A model generated the notes under the pieces. It did no database searches. It saw only the letters and a program-made list of their open reading frames with translations, and was not told the DNA's origin. Below, piece after piece: positions 17,711 to 27,377 of a stretch of DNA of 64,000 bases (positions within the stretch are counted from its first letter, which is position 1; the number at the start of each line of letters is the position of its first letter). The stretch is from Paenibacillus terricola. GTDB taxonomy: Bacteria; Bacillota; Bacilli; Paenibacillales; Paenibacillaceae. A program made the position numbers and the translations under genes. The stretch lies in NCBI RefSeq assembly GCF_014779765.1, contig NZ_JACXZA010000005.1, positions 62,001 through 126,000 on the forward strand, written 5' to 3'.

Positions 17711-19591
17711 TTACACCATAACCTTGCAAATATCGTTCGTGAACGCCACTGGATCTTGGATCGGGAGGCCTTCGATGAGCAGCGCTTGGTTGTACAACAG
17801 GTTCGTGTACAGCTTCAGCTTCTCAGGATCGGCCGCTTGCGCCGATTTCAACGTATTGAACACCTCATGGTTCACGTTGATCTCGAGCACCTTGTCGGCC
17901 TGTACGTCTTGACCGTTCGGCATCGCCTTCAAGATTTTCTCCATCTCGATCGATACTTCGCCCTCAGCGGACAAGCAGACCGGGTGAGACTTCAAGCGCT
18001 TCGATGCTTTAACGCTCTTCACTTTGCCCTCAAGAATGGCTTTCATGCCTTCGAACAGCTCTTTCGTGCCGTTCTCTTCAGCATCATCTGCCTTATCCTT
18101 CTCATCCGCTTCAATGCCCAGATCGCCGCTCGACACGGACTTGAACGATTTGTCCTTGTACGTGTTCAGCGCTTTGATCGCAAACTCGTCGATGTCGTCG
18201 GTGAAGTAGAGCATCTCGTAGCCCTTATCCGCGACAATTTCCGTCTGCGGCAGCTTCTCGATTCGATCGATCGAGCCGCCGGTTGCATAGTAGATGAACT
18301 TCTGGTCTTCCGGCATTCTCGACACATACTCATCCAATGATACAAGCTTCTTCTCCGTGGAGGAGTAGAACAGCAGCAGATCCTGCAGATCATCCTTGTG
18401 CATGCCGTAGTCGCCATATACGCCGAACTTCAGCTGGCGGCCGAACGATTCGTAGAACTGCTCGTACTGCTCGCGCTCGTCCTTCAGCAGGCTGATTAGC
18501 GAAGATTTGATTTTGTTCTTAATGTTCTTCGCGATCAGCTTCAGCTGGCGGTCATGCTGCAGCAGCTCGCGGGAGATGTTAAGCGACAGATCCTCGGAGT
18601 CGACCATCCCTTTGACGAAGCTGAAGTAGTCTGGCAGCAGGTCCGCGCATTTGTCCATAATGAGGACGCCGTTCGAGTACAGCTCCAGCCCCTTCTCGTA
18701 TTCCTTTGTGTAATAATCGAAAGGCGTACGCTCTGGAATGAACAGAATCGCATTATAGACAACAGCGCCGTCCGCGCTGATATGAATATGTTTGATTGGC
18801 TTGTCGAAACCGTAGCGCTTCTCGAAGTAGAAGTTCTCGTAGTCCGCGTCGGTCAGCTCGCTTTTGTTCTTGCGCCAGATCGGCACCATGCTGTTGACCG
18901 TCTGCTCCTCGATCACTTGATCGAATTCGTTGTCCGCGCCTTCCTTCGGCTTCTGCGTCTCGAAGTCCATCTTGATCGGGTAGCGGATGAAGTCGGAGTA
19001 CTTCTTCACGATCGCCTTCAGGCGGTATGGCTCGAGGAACTCATCATATTGGTCATCCTCAGTGTTCGGCTTGATCGTCATGACGATCTCGGTACCGATC
19101 TCTTCCTTCGCAGCCGGCTCAATCGTGTAACCTTCCGCGCCTTCGGATTCCCAGCGGTATGCTTCGCTGCTGCCAAGCGCGCGGCTCGTCACAACGACCT
19201 TGTCAGCCACCATGAATGCGGAATAGAAGCCAACGCCGAACTGGCCGATAATGTTATGGCCTTCCTTCGCTTCATTCTCCTGCTTGAACGCAAGCGATCC
19301 GCTCTTCGCGATGACGCCGAGGTTGTTCTCGAGTTCTTCCCGCGTCATGCCGATGCCGGTGTCGGTAATGGTCAGCGTACGGCTGGACTTATCCGCCGTT
19401 ATTTTGATGAAATAATTATCCTTGTTGAAGACGAGACTGTCATCTGTCAGCGCCTTGTAGTAAATTTTATCGATAGCATCGCTGGCGTTCGAGATCAGCT
19501 CCCGCAGAAAAATTTCACGCTGGGTATAGATCGAGTTGATCATCATTTCGAGCAAACGCTTGGATTCTGCTTTGAATGCGATTTTGGACAT
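17711..19591 (-). CDS. htpG: Molecular chaperone HtpG (Hsp90)
   Basis: 626-aa cytoplasmic ATP-dependent chaperone. GHKL ATPase motifs are present: '[14 protein letters not shown]' near residue 35, '[11 protein letters not shown]' near 80 and '[18 protein letters not shown]' near 118. Middle-domain signatures are '[15 protein letters not shown]'-like ('[20 protein letters not shown]' in pieces). Full length for the family. Upstream lies a consensus promoter followed by a CIRCE element, so HrcA repression is expected, unlike B. subtilis htpG, which is not in the HrcA class. Monocistronic with its own terminator. Confidence 0.97.
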   Translation of the reverse strand: MSKIAFKAESKRLLEMMINSIYTQREIFLRELISNASDAIDKIYYKALTDDSLVFNKDNYFIKITADKSSRTLTITDTGIGMTREELENNLGVIAKSGSLAFKQENEAKEGHNIIGQFGVGFYSAFMVADKVVVTSRALGSSEAYRWESEGAEGYTIEPAAKEEIGTEIVMTIKPNTEDDQYDEFLEPYRLKAIVKKYSDFIRYPIKMDFETQKPKEGADNEFDQVIEEQTVNSMVPIWRKNKSELTDADYENFYFEKRYGFDKPIKHIHISADGAVVYNAILFIPERTPFDYYTKEYEKGLELYSNGVLIMDKCADLLPDYFSFVKGMVDSEDLSLNISRELLQHDRQLKLIAKNIKNKIKSSLISLLKDEREQYEQFYESFGRQLKFGVYGDYGMHKDDLQDLLLFYSSTEKKLVSLDEYVSRMPEDQKFIYYATGGSIDRIEKLPQTEIVADKGYEMLYFTDDIDEFAIKALNTYKDKSFKSVSSGDLGIEADEKDKADDAEENGTKELFEGMKAILEGKVKSVKASKRLKSHPVCLSAEGEVSIEMEKILKAMPNGQDVQADKVLEINVNHEVFNTLKSAQAADPEKLKLYTNLLYNQALLIEGLPIQDPVAFTNDICKVMV

Positions 19592-19629
19592 GATTCAATC
19601 TCCTTCCGAGCAATGGCTCATGCGTATTG

Positions 19630-19656
19630 TTAGCACTCCCACATCGAGAGTGCCAA
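19630..19656 (-). promoter_or_regulatory. CIRCE operator (HrcA-binding) of htpG
   Basis: TTAGCACTC-N9-GAGTGCCAA, 17 of 18 arm positions match the CIRCE consensus TTAGCACTC-N9-GAGTGCTAA. It lies just downstream of the -10 and about 40 bp before the htpG start, the usual place for HrcA repression. Confidence 0.92.
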
Positions 19657-19668
19657 AGCACTTCCTTT

Positions 19669-19698
19669 TATATACCATAACCTAATTTTTCATGTCAA
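19669..19698 (-). promoter_or_regulatory. Sigma-A promoter of htpG
   Basis: On the minus strand -35 TTGACA (19693-19698), 18-bp spacer, -10 TATATA (19669-19674). Transcription would start a few bases before the CIRCE element. Confidence 0.8.
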
Positions 19699-19824
19699 TA
19701 GGGCAAGATGACGAGCCTTGTCGAAGCAAAATGGATGAATCGTACGGGGCAAACCTATGCGCTCCAACTATCATAGATTCATATGTTACGAGTATAAGAG
19801 AATGAAAGGATTGATGCGACCAAG

Positions 19825-20187
19825 ATGGCATATGGATTTGGCCCTGGGGGCTTTGAGGCGCTGCGGGGTCTGGCTGGACGCAAACGCAGGTCGACGATCA
19901 ACATCTTTATTTTCAACGGACCCATCATCAATCAGCGTGCAGAGGGCGGCGGACAAATTCTGAAGAATGTCGGTCAAAATGCAAACCAAGGCGGACAAAA
20001 CGCAATTCTTGGACGCACATCCAATAAGAAGGCCAACTTCGCTAACGGCAACGGACGCAGCGGCATCGCGGGCAAGAGGAATGACGAGCAAGGCGGGCAA
20101 GAAGCAGTGAAGAAGAACATTACCGTGTTTAAGAAGAGCAAGCATACGCACCCTCATCATCGCAAAGGGATGTTTAAAGTCTGGTAA
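19825..20187 (+). CDS. Gly/Asn/Gln/Lys-rich small protein, possibly spore coat
   Basis: 120 aa, low complexity: 'GQNANQGGQNAIL', 'NKKANFANGNGRSG', and a His/Lys-rich tail 'KKSKHTHPHHRKGMFKVW'. There is no signal peptide or helix. The composition resembles Bacillus spore coat or spore-surface proteins, which is inference. AAAGGA lies about 14 nt upstream, rather far, so the start is not firmly set. A clear terminator follows, which supports a real gene. Confidence 0.6.
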   Translation: MAYGFGPGGFEALRGLAGRKRRSTINIFIFNGPIINQRAEGGGQILKNVGQNANQGGQNAILGRTSNKKANFANGNGRSGIAGKRNDEQGGQEAVKKNITVFKKSKHTHPHHRKGMFKVW

Positions 20188-20200
20188 CTTAAAGCAGAAG

Positions 20201-20236
20201 GCGCCTGGCGGTGTACACCGGGCGCTCTATTTTATA
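20201..20236 (+). terminator. Terminator after the 120-aa protein gene
   Basis: GCGCC TGG CGGTG TA CACCG GGCGC followed by a T-rich stretch CTATTTTAT. Confidence 0.75.
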
Positions 20237-20429
20237 ACAAGAGATTATACTATTATTCTATTACTCAGTCTGTATCGTGACCAAACCACATTCCGTTTTA
20301 GCATTCAGTGCAATAGCTGATGATGATTCGTTTCTGGAAAACCTATTATTCCCTTACATAAAATATTTCCTAGCGTTATACTCAATTTTGGAAGATCATG
20401 GATGAAGCATATCAATAGGAGATGACATA

Positions 20430-20657
20430 ATGGCAATTGAACCATTTATTTTTCTTGCTTGTATCGTTTGTTTTATAGTCCCTATATTACTCCGGAGATA
20501 TATAGAGGTTCTTCAAGTAATAGCAGGTGTGTTTTTATTCGGCAGCATTATGGTATTCCACGAGGATGTGCAAGTAAAAATCATATTTACGATTGCTTTC
20601 ATCTGGACGTTTGGTTCTATTAGCGGTCTAGGGTTAAGGTCTAAAAAGAGGTATTAA
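20430..20657 (+). CDS. Small hydrophobic membrane protein
   Basis: 75 aa with AGGAG about 8 nt before the ATG and a terminator just after the stop. It has about three hydrophobic stretches (about 5-21, 28-43, 49-66) and a basic end 'GLRSKKRY'. The family is not recognised. Confidence 0.6.
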   Translation: MAIEPFIFLACIVCFIVPILLRRYIEVLQVIAGVFLFGSIMVFHEDVQVKIIFTIAFIWTFGSISGLGLRSKKRY

Positions 20658-20671
20658 TACATGATAAGAAT

Positions 20672-20702
20672 AGACCGCCCAATGTGGCGGTCTTTCCTTT
20701 TA
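20672..20702 (+). terminator. Terminator after the 75-aa membrane protein gene
   Basis: AGACCGCC-CAATGT-GGCGGTCT followed by TTCCTTTT. Confidence 0.85.
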
Positions 20703-20831
20703 TACCATTACGGCAACAGCGCTTTTACATAAACTACACATCCAGATAATGTACAGATAATCGATTATCGGTATAACTAGTGAAGCAAATCTAGCAGCAT
20801 ATTCTACCGTCCGACAAAGGAGCTCTATACA

Positions 20832-22286
20832 ATGAACAAGAAATGGGTCATTACAACGGCAACAGGTCTGTTCCTGACAGCAGGCATTGGATTCGCATCG
20901 GCAGCCGTTATTAACGGTACGCCAGCATTAGGCTTCAAATTCTCGAACAACGGACAAGCTGTTTCGATGTCCGAGACGCCGGTCAACATTGACGGCCGCC
21001 TGTACGTGCCGGTACGTGCGCTGAGCGAAGCATCCGGCAAATACGTTGATTATGATGCGTTTAACCAAGGCGTTGCGCTGACGGACAAACCAACGTTGAT
21101 CGGCAAATATGCACTGAAAGATCCGGACATCGCTAAAGGTATCAAAATGGGTGTCGGCTCCTCGCTGACGCATATTCCAGGCGATCCTGACAACGTGTTC
21201 TATACGACGGCAGACCGCGGACCTAACGGACAAGTAGACGTGAATGGCAAAACGGTGCGTACGTTCCCGCTGGCCGACTACACGCCAACGATCTATAAGA
21301 TCCAAATCGCAGACGGCACGATCAACATCATTGACCAGTTCCCGCTGAAGGTTAATGGCATTGATCCTGTAACGAAAAAAGCTAATATCACGGGCCTGCC
21401 CAACATCAAAGGCCGCGACGAAGCACCTTATGATGCAAAAGGCGAAAAAGAGCTCGAATACGATCCATACGGTCTCGATATCGAAGGTCTTGCATACAAC
21501 GCACAAGACGACACGTTCTGGATTTCCGACGAGTACGGTCCTTCGATCGTTCACGTGAAACGTGACGGTACGCTCATCGAGCGCATCGTGCCGCAAGGTT
21601 GGGCTTCGCAAGCGGCAACGCCGCTCGTGCCTGCACGCGAGACGCTGCCAGCCGTGTACAACAAGCTGCGTCAGAACCGTGGCGCTGAAGCTGTAGGCGT
21701 TACGCAAGACGGCAAATATATGTTCATGGCTATGCAAAATGCGCTCCGCAATCCGGACAAAGCAATGGATAACTCGCGCCAAGTTCGCATTATCAAGTTC
21801 GACCTGTCGACGCTGAAGCCAGTTGCTGAATACGTCTATCAATTGGAGGACGCTTCGCAATTCAATGGCCTCGTACAAGGCGATATTGTCGTATCCGACC
21901 TCGTCGTTGTCAATGACCACACGCTGCTTATCGATGAGCGCGACAAGTTTGCTGGCGACAAAGCACAGCTGAAGCGCATCTATGCCGTTGATCTGTCGAA
22001 CGCAACGAACGTTCTTGGCAAATACGACGACGACAAGGCAGCAGGCAAAACGCTGGAGCAAATGACCGTTGCAGATCTGAAGGCAAACGACATTAAACCG
22101 GTATCCAAACGTACGGTACTTGATTCCGTCGACTTCAAATTCCCTTATGAGAAAATCGAAGGCGTAACGCTCACGAATGGCGACACGCTGACGATCGTGA
22201 ACGATAACGACTTCGGCATCGACAGCACGTCCGAAGCGAACGGTACGGAGCTGTGGCAGTTCAAGCTTCCATACACGCTGAAGTAA
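20832..22286 (+). CDS. Secreted esterase-like activity of phytase family protein
   Basis: 484 aa. Signal peptide about 1-25, then a short copper-amine-oxidase-type stalk motif ('VNIDGRLYVPVRALSEASGK', about 50-70), then a beta-propeller-like domain of the 'esterase-like activity of phytase' family ('YTTADRGPNGQVD', 'YDPYGLDIEGLAYN', 'FWISDEYGPSIVHV', 'NRGAEAVGVTQDGKYMFMAMQ' in pieces, 'VNDNDFGID'). Such proteins are extracellular and may release phosphate or split esters; the substrate is not shown. AAAGGAG lies before the ATG. Single gene with a strong terminator. Confidence 0.85.
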   Translation: MNKKWVITTATGLFLTAGIGFASAAVINGTPALGFKFSNNGQAVSMSETPVNIDGRLYVPVRALSEASGKYVDYDAFNQGVALTDKPTLIGKYALKDPDIAKGIKMGVGSSLTHIPGDPDNVFYTTADRGPNGQVDVNGKTVRTFPLADYTPTIYKIQIADGTINIIDQFPLKVNGIDPVTKKANITGLPNIKGRDEAPYDAKGEKELEYDPYGLDIEGLAYNAQDDTFWISDEYGPSIVHVKRDGTLIERIVPQGWASQAATPLVPARETLPAVYNKLRQNRGAEAVGVTQDGKYMFMAMQNALRNPDKAMDNSRQVRIIKFDLSTLKPVAEYVYQLEDASQFNGLVQGDIVVSDLVVVNDHTLLIDERDKFAGDKAQLKRIYAVDLSNATNVLGKYDDDKAAGKTLEQMTVADLKANDIKPVSKRTVLDSVDFKFPYEKIEGVTLTNGDTLTIVNDNDFGIDSTSEANGTELWQFKLPYTLK

Positions 22287-22295
22287 AAATAAAGC

Positions 22296-22343
22296 AGCCC
22301 TCCATAAACCATTCATCATGGCTTGCGGAGGGCTGTTTTTTTT
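22296..22343. terminator. Bidirectional terminator between the phytase-family gene and the NUDIX gene
   Basis: CAGCCCTCC ... GGAGGGCTG followed by eight Ts; the genes on both sides converge here. Confidence 0.85.
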
Positions 22344-22345
22344 GC

Positions 22346-22792
22346 TTACAATCCAATATTGCGCTTGAGCCCTTGGTAGCTCCCCGCATTCGGGAAGCCA
22401 TCTCGGACTAAGGCTGCGAATTGCGCTGAGAAGCCATACGCTTCAAGCTCTTGGATCGGGATCATAACCACATCGGCTATCGGGTTGGCATCAAATTCGT
22501 TAGACGGCAGCCTGAACTCGCCGCCGGTGCGGCGCAGCAGAAACGTAATATGCAGCAGCGACGGGGATGCATCCGGTTTATCGCACAAGTACAGCAGCTT
22601 CACCACTTCCGTCGACAGCCCCGTCTCTTCCTCAAGTTCCCGCACAATCGCCGCTTCCAACGTTTCGCCTTGCTCCACTCGTCCACCCGGCAGTGACCAC
22701 GCCCGATCCGCAGACACCCGCTGCTTCACAAGTAGAATACGTCCTTCTTCTACGATTACACCCGTTACGCGCACTTGCAGCAATGAGCTCAT
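22346..22792 (-). CDS. NUDIX hydrolase
   Basis: 148 aa. The full Nudix box GGRVEQGETLEAAIVRELEE (continuing ETGL) at about residues 37-60 provides the metal-binding glutamates for hydrolysis of a nucleoside diphosphate linked to X. The substrate cannot be told from sequence. AGAGGAGG lies before the ATG. Monocistronic. Confidence 0.88.
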   Translation of the reverse strand: MSSLLQVRVTGVIVEEGRILLVKQRVSADRAWSLPGGRVEQGETLEAAIVRELEEETGLSTEVVKLLYLCDKPDASPSLLHITFLLRRTGGEFRLPSNEFDANPIADVVMIPIQELEAYGFSAQFAALVRDGFPNAGSYQGLKRNIGL

Positions 22793-22898
22793 TGGGTTGC
22801 CTCCTCTAATAGTATCTTCAACAAGTCCGCATCAATTATTTTCCAATGCACATTTTACAATGGCACAAGGCGTCGGACAAGCAGGAATGACAACAAAA

Positions 22899-22956
22899 CA
22901 CCCCTTGATAGCCGCAAGTGACAACGCAATTGTCGCATTGCAACCCTCAAGGGGTG
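22899..22956 (-). terminator. Terminator of the GH51 gene
   Basis: On the minus strand CACCCCTTGA ... TCAAGGGGTG then TTTTGTTGT. The long loop holds an inner hairpin (TGCGACAATTGCGTTGTCAC). Confidence 0.75.
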
Positions 22957-22999
22957 CTTCAATATTGGCAGTCAGCAACTAGCTGCCTAACGATCACTA

Positions 23000-25900
23000 T
23001 TACACAAGATCAAGCACGATTACGCTGACGGAGTTCGCTGGCAGCGTCAGAACGACGCTGTCGCTTCCGATGTGCAGCTGCGATTCGCTTGGCTGCACCA
23101 GCTCAGCGTTCTTCTTGTTCACGTTTGGCGTATGCACGATCGACTCGTCGCCAGTAAGCGTAATCAGCTGCGCGGACGCAGCGACGTTCAGATCACGGAG
23201 CTCAAGACGCGTCATTTTGTCCACATTGTCCGCGTTAACCAGCTTCACGTACACATGCTTGTCGTCCTTCGTGACCGAGCTGAACACCTCGCGGTTGTAC
23301 GCTTCAAGCTTGTACGCGTGCACATGGCTCGTCGTCTGGCCATCCGTGTACGAGCAGATGAGCGCATCGCCCTTCTCGCCGCCGTAGTTGACCGTAATCG
23401 TGTACGCCACGCCTTCCGCAAGCGGCTCATGGCCGTATTGACGGAGGTTGCCTGCCGCCGTGCTGGACGAGTAGTCGCCAAGCGTGTAGCCTTCTACGCC
23501 CTGTTTGAACACTTTGACACCCGTTGCGTTACCGTTGTAGTTGATCGCATATTCGATCACATCTTTGCGCTCCGACGTAATATCCGTCAGACCCGCGCCG
23601 ATGTAGAAGCCTTCTACGCCGGACAGCTTCTCCGCTACGACTTCAACTTTGTAGTTCGTCCAAGCGTCGTTCAGGATATACAGGCCGTTCAGACCGCCGT
23701 TCTGTGCATGCAGCACGAGACCGCGCTTCGCATCAACCGTATAACCAGCCGTCGAGCTAGGAATGACCTGCCACTGCGCTTGAAGCGACTGCGTGAAGTC
23801 CTGCTCCAGCAAGACGCTGCCGTCTACATTCGACGTAACCGTCACGCGACGGACTGCGATTTCCGCATTGCCCGTTGCGATCTCGATGCCGCCGCGCGGC
23901 GTGAGAACGGCTTCAGCGCCATTGCGATACGTCTTGAACGATGTGCCAAGCACCTTCGTCCCGATATACTTCGCATATAGCTGCTGCACGTAGTAGTTCG
24001 GCGTGAACCATACGGTCTCGTCGTCGAACCAGATGCAGTCCGGCGTCCAGCGGTACGTGCCGTCCGTCAGCACTTTGTTGAACAGCGGAGCCGTTGCAGC
24101 AAGACGAATGACATCCGAATTGTTCTCGAAATGCGTCATGATCGCCGCTTCCGCTACTGCGCCTGCCAGCGTGTTCTTGTCCGTCGATGCATATTCGCCC
24201 ACGAATACTTTCGACGTCTGCGATTCGTTCAGCGTACCGTCCGCGTTGTATACGCGCTCGTAGTAGTTATAACGGTCGCCATTGTTCAGCAGATATTCGT
24301 TCGAACGGTAGTAGTGTTCGTCCGCAATCGTATCCATGTAATTCGACTGCTTGCCGTACCATGTAACATCCTCTTCCCAGCTCGTCTTGCCGTCCGTGAA
24401 TCGGATTTTTTCTGCACCCTTCTGACCGCCGCGCAGGAAGTTCCAACCGCGCTGATAAGCGTCGTCGTCCGCTTGCGCGCCAACCGTCGAGATAATGTGC
24501 AGCTCATGGTTAGGATAGTTCGCTTGCATGAATTCGTCGATGGCAGTCTTGAACACTTCGAAGTTCGCGAAGAACTCCGTGCCCCAGTTCTCGTTGCCTA
24601 CGCCGAGGTAGCGCAGATCGAACGGTCCAACATGTCCCATCCGCTTCCGAAGCGCAGCCCATTCATTACCCTCAAAATCCATGCTGATCGCAAAATCGAT
24701 CAAATCCGTGAAGCTGCGGATATAGTAGTCACGCAGTTCGCCGCCTGCCGGATTCGCATAGTCCGAGCGCGCTTGGCAGAGCACGCCGCAAGCCATAACT
24801 GGCAATGGCGTCGCATTCAAATCTTCTGCCAGCTGGAAATATTCCATATAGCCGAGGCCCATCGTCATCATGTAGCCCCAGACGTTGTAGTTCTCTTTGC
24901 GCAGCTCAATATCGCCGACCGAGTGCTTCCAATCATACACGTTATCCCACACGTGCGATCCTTCGGAAATACAGCCGCCTGGAAAACGAAGGAACTTCGG
25001 ATGCAGATCCACGAGTGCATTCACGAGGTCTTTCCGCAGACGGTAGTTCGAGTTGCCCTTATAGTTCGCATGAGCCGAAGCCGAACGTACTTCTTCACTC
25101 GCACCCCATACATCCTGCGGAACGAGCGATACCATATCGATCGACACTTCGCCGCTGAATGTCAGTACAAGCTGACCGAGCACTGTAGCCGTTCCTGTCA
25201 GTACGACTTTCGGATCGATACCATATTTGGACCATTGGCCGCCGCCTGTTACAACGACGACTGCCGGCTCGCTGATCGCTTCGCCATCCGGGTTCAGCAG
25301 CTGCGCTGTAATGACGCCGCCTACATCGGATTTGGCCCATATCGTAAAGTCATAACCATCGCCAGCCTTGATCGACATCGCGCAAGCGCCATTCGAATCT
25401 GTATAGCCGCGGTTGTACAGCTTCGTGCCGTCCGGCACCGTAATATAGTGCGCGTTCACATCGGGGTCTTCGATGCCGAAGTGAGCATTCAGGCCGCCTT
25501 CGCTGCGAACCGTCACACGTTCCACATCGCCGAACCATGCATGCATTGCCTCATAGTTACGTCCCGTTGAAGCGCCGCACTCGCCGCAAACATGCGAGAA
25601 GCTGTCGAACTCGAACGCTTCGAATGAACGGTTCTGTACGAGCTCCGCATAGATGCCGCCGTCCGCTGCGTTATTGATATCTTCATAGAAGAGTCCATAC
25701 AATACGTCACTGACGTCCAACACTTCCTTGCCGCCCTCGATCGTCAGCGTATATGGCGGAAGCCCTTGCGGAATAACGGATACCGAGAAGCTCTTCTCGG
25801 CTTGGCGGCCGCCTTTACGAAGGGTTGCCGTAAGGGTTACAGCCTGCGCTTCCGATAGATCGGCATTGATCTTGCCCTGCTCATTCATTGCACTTGGGTT

Positions 25901-26761
25901 GCTCGACTGCCAGCTTGCTTCCACTTTACCGCCCATAAGAAGCGTCGGCAGCGTAATGTCCTTCGTGACAATCGACGTCGGGAACGACAAATACTTGTCC
26001 TTCGCGAGCGCGACGATTGCTTCATCCGTCAGCGATTCGCACATCACTTCAATCACTTCGTCCTGCGTCAGGCCAGCTTGGTAAACACGGAAATCTGATA
26101 CTGCACCGTTAAAGTCAGGATCCACATCGTATTGCGACTTGCCGATCGTGTTGTTGCTGTAATTCGCCGAGTCCGTGAACGTCGCGAACCATTCGCGCAG
26201 CTGCGCATAACGGCCGCTCGACGTCTGACTGATCATGCCGTCCGCAACGGCTTCACCGTTCACATATACAACGGGACCGGCGCTGCTGAGCGTACCGCCT
26301 TGTGTACCTGTTACCGATAACGCCACATGAATCCATTCGCCTGCTGCAAAACCTCTGCCTGGATCAACGACAATGTCGCCGCCTGCGAAGCACGTTCCGC
26401 GGAATCCGCGCGTCAAGAACAGGTAGGGTCCCCTCGAACCGCGGCCGAAATCGAAGATTCGCTCCCATACGTTGTGGCCCTTGCGCAGGTATACCCAAGC
26501 GGAGATCGTAATGCCCGTCTGATCACTTACATTCGCCAGCAGATCAGCTGGCAGCTGGAGATACGATGTTCCGCCTGTACCACCAGCGAGGGAAACCGCC
26601 ATACGGCCGCCAATGTTCTCAATGGTAGGCTTCGTTGTACCCGACGCGATTGCGTCTTTGCCGCTGCCGGAGCGGTCATAGCCGACATTCGCTGCATCAT
26701 CAAAAGCGTAATGCGCGATTAGGCTTGTGCTGCGTACATTGTCAAGGTTACTGCTGCTCAT
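23000..26761 (-). CDS. Multidomain GH51 alpha-L-arabinofuranosidase
   Basis: 1253 aa. Domains in order: LamG/concanavalin-like (about 15-235), Ig-like 'atrophied' bacterial domain (about 245-330), GH51 catalytic barrel (from about 345, 'YGLFYEDINNAADGGIYAELVQ' in pieces), and a beta C-terminal domain interrupted by a DUF1080-like jelly roll (about 990-1130). The acid/base glutamate is in GVGNENWG (about 723) and the nucleophile in VFVGEYAS (about 854). It removes arabinose side chains from plant polysaccharides. No signal peptide is seen (begins MSSSNLDNVRS), odd for a protein with carbohydrate-binding domains. GGGGA precedes the ATG. No other sugar genes are beside it. Confidence 0.88.
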   Translation of the reverse strand: MSSSNLDNVRSTSLIAHYAFDDAANVGYDRSGSGKDAIASGTTKPTIENIGGRMAVSLAGGTGGTSYLQLPADLLANVSDQTGITISAWVYLRKGHNVWERIFDFGRGSRGPYLFLTRGFRGTCFAGGDIVVDPGRGFAAGEWIHVALSVTGTQGGTLSSAGPVVYVNGEAVADGMISQTSSGRYAQLREWFATFTDSANYSNNTIGKSQYDVDPDFNGAVSDFRVYQAGLTQDEVIEVMCESLTDEAIVALAKDKYLSFPTSIVTKDITLPTLLMGGKVEASWQSSNPSAMNEQGKINADLSEAQAVTLTATLRKGGRQAEKSFSVSVIPQGLPPYTLTIEGGKEVLDVSDVLYGLFYEDINNAADGGIYAELVQNRSFEAFEFDSFSHVCGECGASTGRNYEAMHAWFGDVERVTVRSEGGLNAHFGIEDPDVNAHYITVPDGTKLYNRGYTDSNGACAMSIKAGDGYDFTIWAKSDVGGVITAQLLNPDGEAISEPAVVVVTGGGQWSKYGIDPKVVLTGTATVLGQLVLTFSGEVSIDMVSLVPQDVWGASEEVRSASAHANYKGNSNYRLRKDLVNALVDLHPKFLRFPGGCISEGSHVWDNVYDWKHSVGDIELRKENYNVWGYMMTMGLGYMEYFQLAEDLNATPLPVMACGVLCQARSDYANPAGGELRDYYIRSFTDLIDFAISMDFEGNEWAALRKRMGHVGPFDLRYLGVGNENWGTEFFANFEVFKTAIDEFMQANYPNHELHIISTVGAQADDDAYQRGWNFLRGGQKGAEKIRFTDGKTSWEEDVTWYGKQSNYMDTIADEHYYRSNEYLLNNGDRYNYYERVYNADGTLNESQTSKVFVGEYASTDKNTLAGAVAEAAIMTHFENNSDVIRLAATAPLFNKVLTDGTYRWTPDCIWFDDETVWFTPNYYVQQLYAKYIGTKVLGTSFKTYRNGAEAVLTPRGGIEIATGNAEIAVRRVTVTSNVDGSVLLEQDFTQSLQAQWQVIPSSTAGYTVDAKRGLVLHAQNGGLNGLYILNDAWTNYKVEVVAEKLSGVEGFYIGAGLTDITSERKDVIEYAINYNGNATGVKVFKQGVEGYTLGDYSSSTAAGNLRQYGHEPLAEGVAYTITVNYGGEKGDALICSYTDGQTTSHVHAYKLEAYNREVFSSVTKDDKHVYVKLVNADNVDKMTRLELRDLNVAASAQLITLTGDESIVHTPNVNKKNAELVQPSESQLHIGSDSVVLTLPANSVSVIVLDLV

Positions 26762-26918
26762 GAATTTTCCCCTTTTAATAGAGTTTTAGTTAGCCATAGG
26801 ATATAGCGTTATCATTTGGCAGAAGAAGAAAATGTAATTCACCGTACTGATCATTTATTGCATACGCGAATATAATAACATAATTACTAATCAATTAACA
26901 TATAGATTATCAACCTAG

Positions 26919-27122
26919 TTCTACCCACCCAAACCCTCCCTGCAAGGGAGGGCCCCAAAGGTCGTGTGACCTCTGGACTCCTCACAAGGACGATGTCTTG
27001 GTTGGGATGGATCGTGCGCCCGCTCTTGCCGCCTTGCGGCAAAGCTTTTGTTCACTGTACCTAGATACGGGGTTATCGTCCGCAAACGTTGTTCGTTTGT
27101 GCCCACCTGTCACCGCCCATTG
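26919..27122. repeat. ~200-bp structured intergenic repeat, copy 2
   Basis: Same element and orientation as 17380-17580. The block from CTACCCACC to CTGGACTCCTCA is almost unchanged; the middle and end differ by substitutions and small indels. The hairpins are kept: CCCTCC/GGGAGGG, AGGTC/GACCT and TTGCCGC-CTT-GCGGCAA, the last longer here than in copy 1. It lies upstream of the GH51 gene. A 61-codon open frame on the minus strand is just a by-product of the element. Confidence 0.85.
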
Positions 27123-27283
27123 TTGGGACTTCTGATAAGCTGCACCATTTGTTGGGACAACGAAACTACTGGAATCCGGAATGAGTAACGCTTAAATCCT
27201 GTTCATGTCCTGAATATGCCTATTGTTCGCCGCATAAAGTGTGTTTGTGCCGTGCTTATCATGCGAGAAAGCTTATATAAACA

Positions 27284-27312
27284 AAATAAGCGCTGCTGAG
27301 CAGCGCTTATTG
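27284..27312 (-). terminator. Terminator of the enoyl-CoA hydratase gene
   Basis: Perfect palindrome AATAAGCGCTGC-TGA-GCAGCGCTTATT; on the minus strand it is followed by TTGTTTATA. Confidence 0.7.
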
Positions 27313-27377
27313 GAGTAGTGAACATTTTGTACATAGCGTGTAGCCTAGGCCGTCTAATGTTCGACTATGTAGTTCGT

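Larger units (their letters stand above)
26762..27377. other. Long intergenic region upstream of the GH51 gene
   Basis: AT-rich 26762-26918 probably holds the GH51 promoter, but no clear hexamers could be assigned. The structured repeat fills 26919-27122. The rest, 27123-27377, holds only the terminator of the enoyl-CoA hydratase gene; no gene is seen. Confidence 0.6.

Noticed and set aside
18554-19633. 359-codon plus-strand open frame opposite htpG
   Set aside because: Antisense shadow of a well-supported Hsp90 gene; it runs into the CIRCE element.
20928-22319. 463-codon minus-strand open frame opposite the phytase-family gene
   Set aside because: Antisense shadow; runs across the terminator at 22296-22343 and has no ribosome site or known motif.
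24131-25570. 479-codon open frame on the plus strand inside the GH51 gene
   Set aside because: Lies fully antisense to a gene with clear catalytic motifs; Arg/Val/Ile-rich composition typical of a shadow frame.
26921-27106. 61-codon ORF within repeat copy 2
   Set aside because: Open frame follows the repeated element; the matching frame is not preserved through indels in copy 1, so it is unlikely to be a protein.
26919-27122. Insertion sequence
   Set aside because: The repeat is only ~200 bp, has no transposase, no clear terminal inverted repeats and no obvious target duplication.
27284-27312. Palindrome as a repressor operator
   Set aside because: It sits 65 bp behind the stop of the enoyl-CoA hydratase gene and is better explained as its terminator.
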